From assembly GCA_905480335.1 (NCBI GenBank), contig CAJQPY010000004.1:62001-126000 (forward strand): 64,000 nt of DNA, in the 5' to 3' direction. The position numbers and the translations under genes are program-made. The DNA is from an uncultured Ilumatobacter sp. Its GTDB lineage: Bacteria > Actinomycetota > Acidimicrobiia > Acidimicrobiales > Ilumatobacteraceae. How positions within the stretch are numbered: position 1 is the stretch's first letter; every line of letters starts with the position of its first letter. Shown here in pieces: positions 63,803-64,000 of the stretch. Below the pieces are notes generated by a model, which made no database searches, was not told the origin of the DNA, and saw nothing but the letters and a program-made list of their open reading frames with translations.

Positions 63803-64000
63803 CCAAGGTGAAGGCGGTGACGCCGGCGATCACCAGGACCATTCCGACGACCTGGAGTCCCCGCACCTCCTCACCGAGGATCAGGAATGCAAAGAACACC
63901 GCAAGCGCTGGCTGCGAAGTCTGCATCACCGTGATCGTGGCGATCGGCAGGTGTTGTTGCGCAAACGCGATGCAGCCGTGGGCAATCATCCCGGTGAGAA
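63732..64000 (-). CDS. EamA/DMT-family transporter, C-terminal part (runs off window)
   Basis: The minus strand at the right edge encodes the last EamA segments: AQQHLPIATITVMQTSQPAL, VFFAFLILGEEVRGLQVVG and MVLVIAGVTAF, then a 25-residue polar tail. This is the end of the second EamA repeat with its conserved GEE. The N-terminal part lies beyond 64000. Long antisense overlap with the P450 3' end indicates that the tail is real but variable. Confidence 0.8.
   Translation of the reverse strand, partial: LTGMIAHGCIAFAQQHLPIATITVMQTSQPALAVFFAFLILGEEVRGLQVVGMVLVIAGVTAFTLVSQRSVGTRSATPATPEGSSSVR

Overview
The window is high-GC, dense bacterial chromosome with many GTG starts, overlapping ATGA/GTGA stop-start junctions and genes on both strands. 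The gene families point to an actinobacterium, probably from the Acidimicrobiia/Ilumatobacter-like group: actinobacterial-type SerC, GlpX, a SufR-controlled SUF operon, PAC2 protein, MT0933-type antitoxin, long HrpA and a P450. That placement is inferred from family content, not from a marker-gene search. I saw no rRNA or tRNA genes, CRISPR array, prophage, insertion sequence or plasmid functions. The window reads as core metabolic chromosome with a few degraded patches.

Left part (1-12 kb): partial glpX, an S9 peptidase, a three-gene cluster (tandem-repeat acidic protein, C-terminal J-domain protein, KANL3/Tex30-like hydrolase), an MFS transporter with an unusual N-terminal extension divergent from murA, a small membrane protein, a Nfu scaffold, meaB, a 700-base degraded patch, enoyl-CoA hydratase and a second MFS transporter.

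12-18 kb: iron-sulfur assembly. sufR is divergent from sufB-sufC-sufD-sufT-mrp, all joined by overlapping codons; no cysteine desulfurase is present. 18-28 kb: a spermidine-synthase-like protein, GT4 glycosyltransferase, galT, PAP2 protein, thioesterase, tldD-tldE, PAC2 protein, serC and an aminotransferase.

28-36 kb: a cobalamin block. cobO-cobU-cobT-cobS and a DUF368 membrane protein run leftward. btuF-btuC-btuD runs rightward behind a B12 riboswitch whose expression platform hides the btuF Shine-Dalgarno sequence in a perfect 7-bp hairpin. Together these suggest cobinamide/cobalamin uptake and lower-ligand assembly; MeaB at 8 kb is one likely consumer pathway.

36-46 kb: class II aldolase, EamA transporter, the oxidative pentose phosphate pair gnd-zwf, then a thiamine unit (TPP riboswitch, thiamine pyrophosphokinase, thiB-thiP-thiQ, GNAT) and a TauE/SafE permease. 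46-64 kb: epoxide-hydrolase-like protein, amidase, RND transporter, MT0933-like antitoxin, pirin, DHA2 efflux pump, hrpA, msrB with a 41-codon small ORF and an MBL-fold hydrolase, surE, GNAT, P450 and a partial EamA transporter.

I found no convincing wholly new multi-gene system. The best leads are the repeat/J-domain cluster, DUF368 inside the cobalamin operon, the very small ORF coupled to the MBL hydrolase, and a recurring design in which convergent genes share a hairpin carrying their stop codons.
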